Source: an uncultured Flavobacteriaceae bacterium
GTDB lineage: Bacteria > Bacteroidota > Bacteroidia > Flavobacteriales > Flavobacteriaceae
Assembly: GCA_947503005.1 (NCBI GenBank)
Contig: CANNCA010000008.1
Span: forward strand, 186,001-250,000
Direction: 5' to 3'
DNA: 64,000 nucleotides
Shown here: piece by piece, positions 61,283-64,000 of the stretch
Position numbering within the stretch: the first letter of the stretch is position 1
Layout of the letters: every line of letters begins with the position of its first letter
Made by a program: the position numbers and the translations under genes
The notes under the pieces: model-generated
Told to the model about the DNA's origin: nothing
Seen by the model: only the letters and a program-made list of their open reading frames with translations
Database searches by the model: none

Positions 61283-64000
61283 ATGCGCATTTTTTTATTT
61301 TCAATCCTTTTTCTTAGCACACTAACTTCAATTTTTGCTCAGGTAACTCTATCTGGGGAGGTAAAAGATAATCGGGACCAGCCTTTAGTAGGTGCGAATG
61401 TCATGCTAGAGGCAAAAGGTTTTTTTGGTATTACGAATTTCAACGGTATTTTCGAAATTTCGGATGTAGCACCAGGCAACTATAGACTCGTCGTCACTCA
61501 TTTGGGTTTAAAAACTTATGACGAAACAGTAGAAGTTGGCACTTCCGATGTTTCATTGAATATTGTTTTGGGAGAAGATTTACTGAATCTTCAATCTGTT
61601 GTTGTTACGGGTACATTTGATCCACGTAAGCAGCTAGAATCAAGTACTGCGATAACTACACTCAAGCGCAAAACCCTAGAGCAGATTTTCCCAAGGGGTT
61701 CGGCCGATATTTTACAATCGATTCCCGGAACTTTCGTGGATCCTTCAGCAGGAGAGGTTTTCACGAGGGTATATTCCCGAGGTGTTTCTGCCGCAGCCGA
61801 AGACGATATGGGGTGGTACTATGTTTCTCTACAAGAAGATGGCCTTCCTGTAAGTTTGGTTCAGCATTCGTATTACGGTCCTGATCTTTTCCATAGAATG
61901 GATTTGACCACCAAAAGTGTTGAGGGAATTCGAGGGGGTAGCGCTTCCATAACTGCTTTAAATGCTCCTGGAGGAATTTACAATTTCATTTCACAGGGTC
62001 CACGAGATCAGTTCGGAGGCGAATTACAGGTGTCAGGTGGAATACAGGGCGAAGCCAACCCTTTAACAAGGGTCGATTTAGATTTTGGTGGACCTCTGGG
62101 CAACAATTGGTTCTACAACATTGGCGGCCATTATCGAGTTGATGAAGGAGCCAGAAATGTTGATTTTATATTTAGTAAAGGTGGGCAAGTCAAGTTCAAC
62201 GTCATCAAGCGAAATAAAAATGGATATTTCAAGTTCTACGGAAAGATTTTGGACGATTTTACGAACCGCTACACAGGTGTAGCGGCAACGAACTGGGAAG
62301 ACCCTCAAGCAGCTTTTGGCCAAGATTTCAAATCGACAGCTTTAATGATGCCATCGTTCAACTCTGCCATTCCCGATGGTCGTAGATTGGTAGAAGGTGC
62401 TACGAATGATTTTGACCCTTCGCAAGGCGTACACGCACAAGACAGAGCGTTTGGGATAGATCTACTTCAAAATTTAGGCGATGGATGGTCGGTTCGTAAC
62501 AACTTGAAGTTTTCGAACAAAGATGCGAATTGGCAGACATCCATTAGTAATAATCTTTTTGAATTGGGTAATCCTTTTGCCTATTTCATTAGCGGCGCAC
62601 AGTTTCCCGTGGGGCAGGTAGTTTTTAGGGATGCAAGAAACGGGAATGAATTGGCCCGTGTCGATAATTCGGGTTCTTTGGCAGCTTTTTCCGGGGAAGA
62701 AGGCACTTTTGAATACCTGACCGGCGATAGACTTCCGAACGATGCCATAATGGGTACGGCAACATGGTACAATGACAATACGGCAAAAGAATGGATGGAT
62801 CAATTGACCTTTCGAAAGCAGTCTGTAAACCACGACCTTACTTTTGGGTTGGCCGGTGGTTTTTCAAATACATCTTTATATACCCAAGGTAGTTTTGGCT
62901 ATGTCACCTATGAGCCGAATCCTAGAATGCTTCGTGTTACCGTTGAAAACCCGGATCAACCTATAATTGCATTGTCCGATGAAAGCGGAGCTAGTAATTA
63001 TGGAGGGTTGTTCTTTGTCAATACAAGGGCCGATGTGAGTCAAATTGCCGGATTCGTTAATGACCGTTGGAAGATTGCAGAGCAATTTCATTTAGATCTA
63101 GGATTACGTTACGAAACCATTAAACATAAAGGAAGCAAAGATCGTTCGGCACCTTTTTCTCAGGATGGTGGGGTAGATGGAGATTCAACGACCGCCTATG
63201 ACAACGGTGTTTTAGTACCTACCGGCGAACAAGATGAATTTGATTTCAACTATGGCTATCTTTCACATTCAATAGGATTGAATTATGCGTTTCAAGAGGA
63301 TGCAGCGCTATTTGCCAGGTTTTCCGGAGGCAACAAGGCTCCGGAACTAAACTATTATTTCAACAATTTTGCAGATGTACCCATCAATCAAAAAGGGGAA
63401 GTCCAAAAAATAAATCAAGCAGAATTGGGGCTAAAATGGAATTCTTCGAATTTTTCGTTTACCACTACGGTCTTTTGGAGTCAACTCAAAAATATAGGCA
63501 TTGCCGATTTTGTATTCGATGGTGAAGAAAACAGGGTATTTTATGCCCCCGTTCAGTTTAACGCCTCAAGAACAATCGGATTGGAGTGGGAGAGTGCATA
63601 CGCCGCAACGAACAACCTTACTTTAATTTTCAACGGAACACTTCAAAATGCAAAAGCAACGGATTGGACGGTCTACAATGCGGAAGGTTCATTGGACACC
63701 GATGATGATAGCGTGCTGGACTTTTCTGGAAACAAACTTCCTTTCAACCCTGCTTTGATGTTTAATCTTGGAGCTGAATATCAGCTTAAAGGTTTTTCAT
63801 CTTTTCTGAAATGGCAGTTTATGGGTGAACGCGAAGGGAACATCGCAAATGCTTTTCAACTTGCACCATACAGTATTTTCAATTTTGGAGCTGGTTATGC
63901 AATCAACAAAAATTGGTCCGTTGACGCTTTGGTAACTAATCTATTTAATTCGGAAGGTTTGGCAAATTTCTTTGGTCCTAATAGTTTTGGTTCGAATGCA
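61283..64000 (+). CDS. TonB-dependent outer-membrane receptor (partial, 3' end outside window)
   Basis: 906 codons are open from the ATG at 61283 to the window edge. Signal peptide (MRIFLFSILFLSTLTSIFAQ), carboxypeptidase-regulatory-like domain (about 21-105: VTLSGEVKDNRDQPLVGANV), plug domain (about 110-230: VVVTGTFDPRK, GGSASITALNAPGGIYNF) and beta-barrel. No SusD follows within the window, and the plug and barrel resemble siderophore or small-ligand receptors more than SusC. It may import the sugar acid handled by the adjacent genes; that is an inference from position only. Confidence 0.9.
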   Translation, partial: MRIFLFSILFLSTLTSIFAQVTLSGEVKDNRDQPLVGANVMLEAKGFFGITNFNGIFEISDVAPGNYRLVVTHLGLKTYDETVEVGTSDVSLNIVLGEDLLNLQSVVVTGTFDPRKQLESSTAITTLKRKTLEQIFPRGSADILQSIPGTFVDPSAGEVFTRVYSRGVSAAAEDDMGWYYVSLQEDGLPVSLVQHSYYGPDLFHRMDLTTKSVEGIRGGSASITALNAPGGIYNFISQGPRDQFGGELQVSGGIQGEANPLTRVDLDFGGPLGNNWFYNIGGHYRVDEGARNVDFIFSKGGQVKFNVIKRNKNGYFKFYGKILDDFTNRYTGVAATNWEDPQAAFGQDFKSTALMMPSFNSAIPDGRRLVEGATNDFDPSQGVHAQDRAFGIDLLQNLGDGWSVRNNLKFSNKDANWQTSISNNLFELGNPFAYFISGAQFPVGQVVFRDARNGNELARVDNSGSLAAFSGEEGTFEYLTGDRLPNDAIMGTATWYNDNTAKEWMDQLTFRKQSVNHDLTFGLAGGFSNTSLYTQGSFGYVTYEPNPRMLRVTVENPDQPIIALSDESGASNYGGLFFVNTRADVSQIAGFVNDRWKIAEQFHLDLGLRYETIKHKGSKDRSAPFSQDGGVDGDSTTAYDNGVLVPTGEQDEFDFNYGYLSHSIGLNYAFQEDAALFARFSGGNKAPELNYYFNNFADVPINQKGEVQKINQAELGLKWNSSNFSFTTTVFWSQLKNIGIADFVFDGEENRVFYAPVQFNASRTIGLEWESAYAATNNLTLIFNGTLQNAKATDWTVYNAEGSLDTDDDSVLDFSGNKLPFNPALMFNLGAEYQLKGFSSFLKWQFMGEREGNIANAFQLAPYSIFNFGAGYAINKNWSVDALVTNLFNSEGLANFFGPNSFGSNA

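Overview
The window is from a marine member of the Bacteroidota, almost certainly Flavobacteriaceae (Maribacter/Zobellia/Arenibacter-like). The grounds are the cbb3 oxidase operon order (ccoI, ccoS, ccoN), the Bacteroidota-type promoters (-7 motif TAnnTTTG) with few purine-rich ribosome sites, many secreted lipoproteins and exported TIM-barrel, Gfo/Idh/MocA and S1 sulfatase enzymes, a tyrosine recombinase of the CTnDOT type, LytS/LytTR signalling and a TonB-dependent receptor. No rRNA or CRISPR array is visible; there is one tRNA.

1-6413: microaerobic respiration. A cbb3 oxidase cluster (ccoN cut by the left edge, ccoS, the copper ATPase ccoI) faces an Fnr-type regulator and a universal stress protein. 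Three near-identical palindromes (TGATAWATGTCA) sit in the promoters of ccoS, ccoI/fnr and usp. At each, the palindrome centre is 33 bp from the centre of a -7-like box, which outlines a small Fnr regulon.

6532-13056: a dienelactone hydrolase, a secreted esterase/peptidase, methylmalonyl-CoA mutase, and a small-protein operon ending in a decayed outer-membrane protein gene.

13184-33183: a large sugar-processing region. It holds a membrane regulator (propeller, Y_Y_Y, AraC HTH, no kinase), a Tat-exported Gfo/Idh/MocA oxidoreductase, a GMC oxidoreductase with its small subunit, two tandem exported TIM-barrel proteins, two S1 sulfatases, a frame-shifted VOC gene, a GT39-type membrane glycosyltransferase and a GH130. 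A second operon follows: a DUF5060 glycoside hydrolase, a serine hydrolase, a VanX-type dipeptidase and an esterase. I read the first part as an oxidative (3-keto-sugar type) route for desulfating and breaking down a sulfated glycan; it has no SusC/SusD pair of its own.

34588-41147: a 6.5-kb genomic island in tRNA-Pro(GGG). It is bounded by a 14-bp direct repeat (34650-34663 and 41095-41108) and carries a tyrosine integrase, a Fic protein with an array of TGTCGA operators, and a short prokaryotic Argonaute (SPARTA-type) defence system. The TIR-APAZ partner is interrupted by a single in-frame TAA, so TIR and APAZ are two reading frames. This is the most striking feature of the window. The tRNA's original terminator has been displaced to the far side of the island.

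41349-53374: a perfect 42-bp palindrome, a possible 49-codon leader gene, a TPR-LytS sensor kinase with LytTR regulator, then small membrane proteins and lipoproteins, two cadherin-repeat lipoproteins in tandem, and a four-gene cluster of unknown function (48912-53374) whose first and last genes share a domain I do not recognise.

53490-64000: a sugar-acid locus. A minus-strand operon (IlvD/Edd dehydratase, GntP permease, secreted dehydrogenase/cytochrome c) faces a plus-strand group (exported TIM-barrel isomerase, SDR oxidoreductase, TonB-dependent receptor cut by the right edge).
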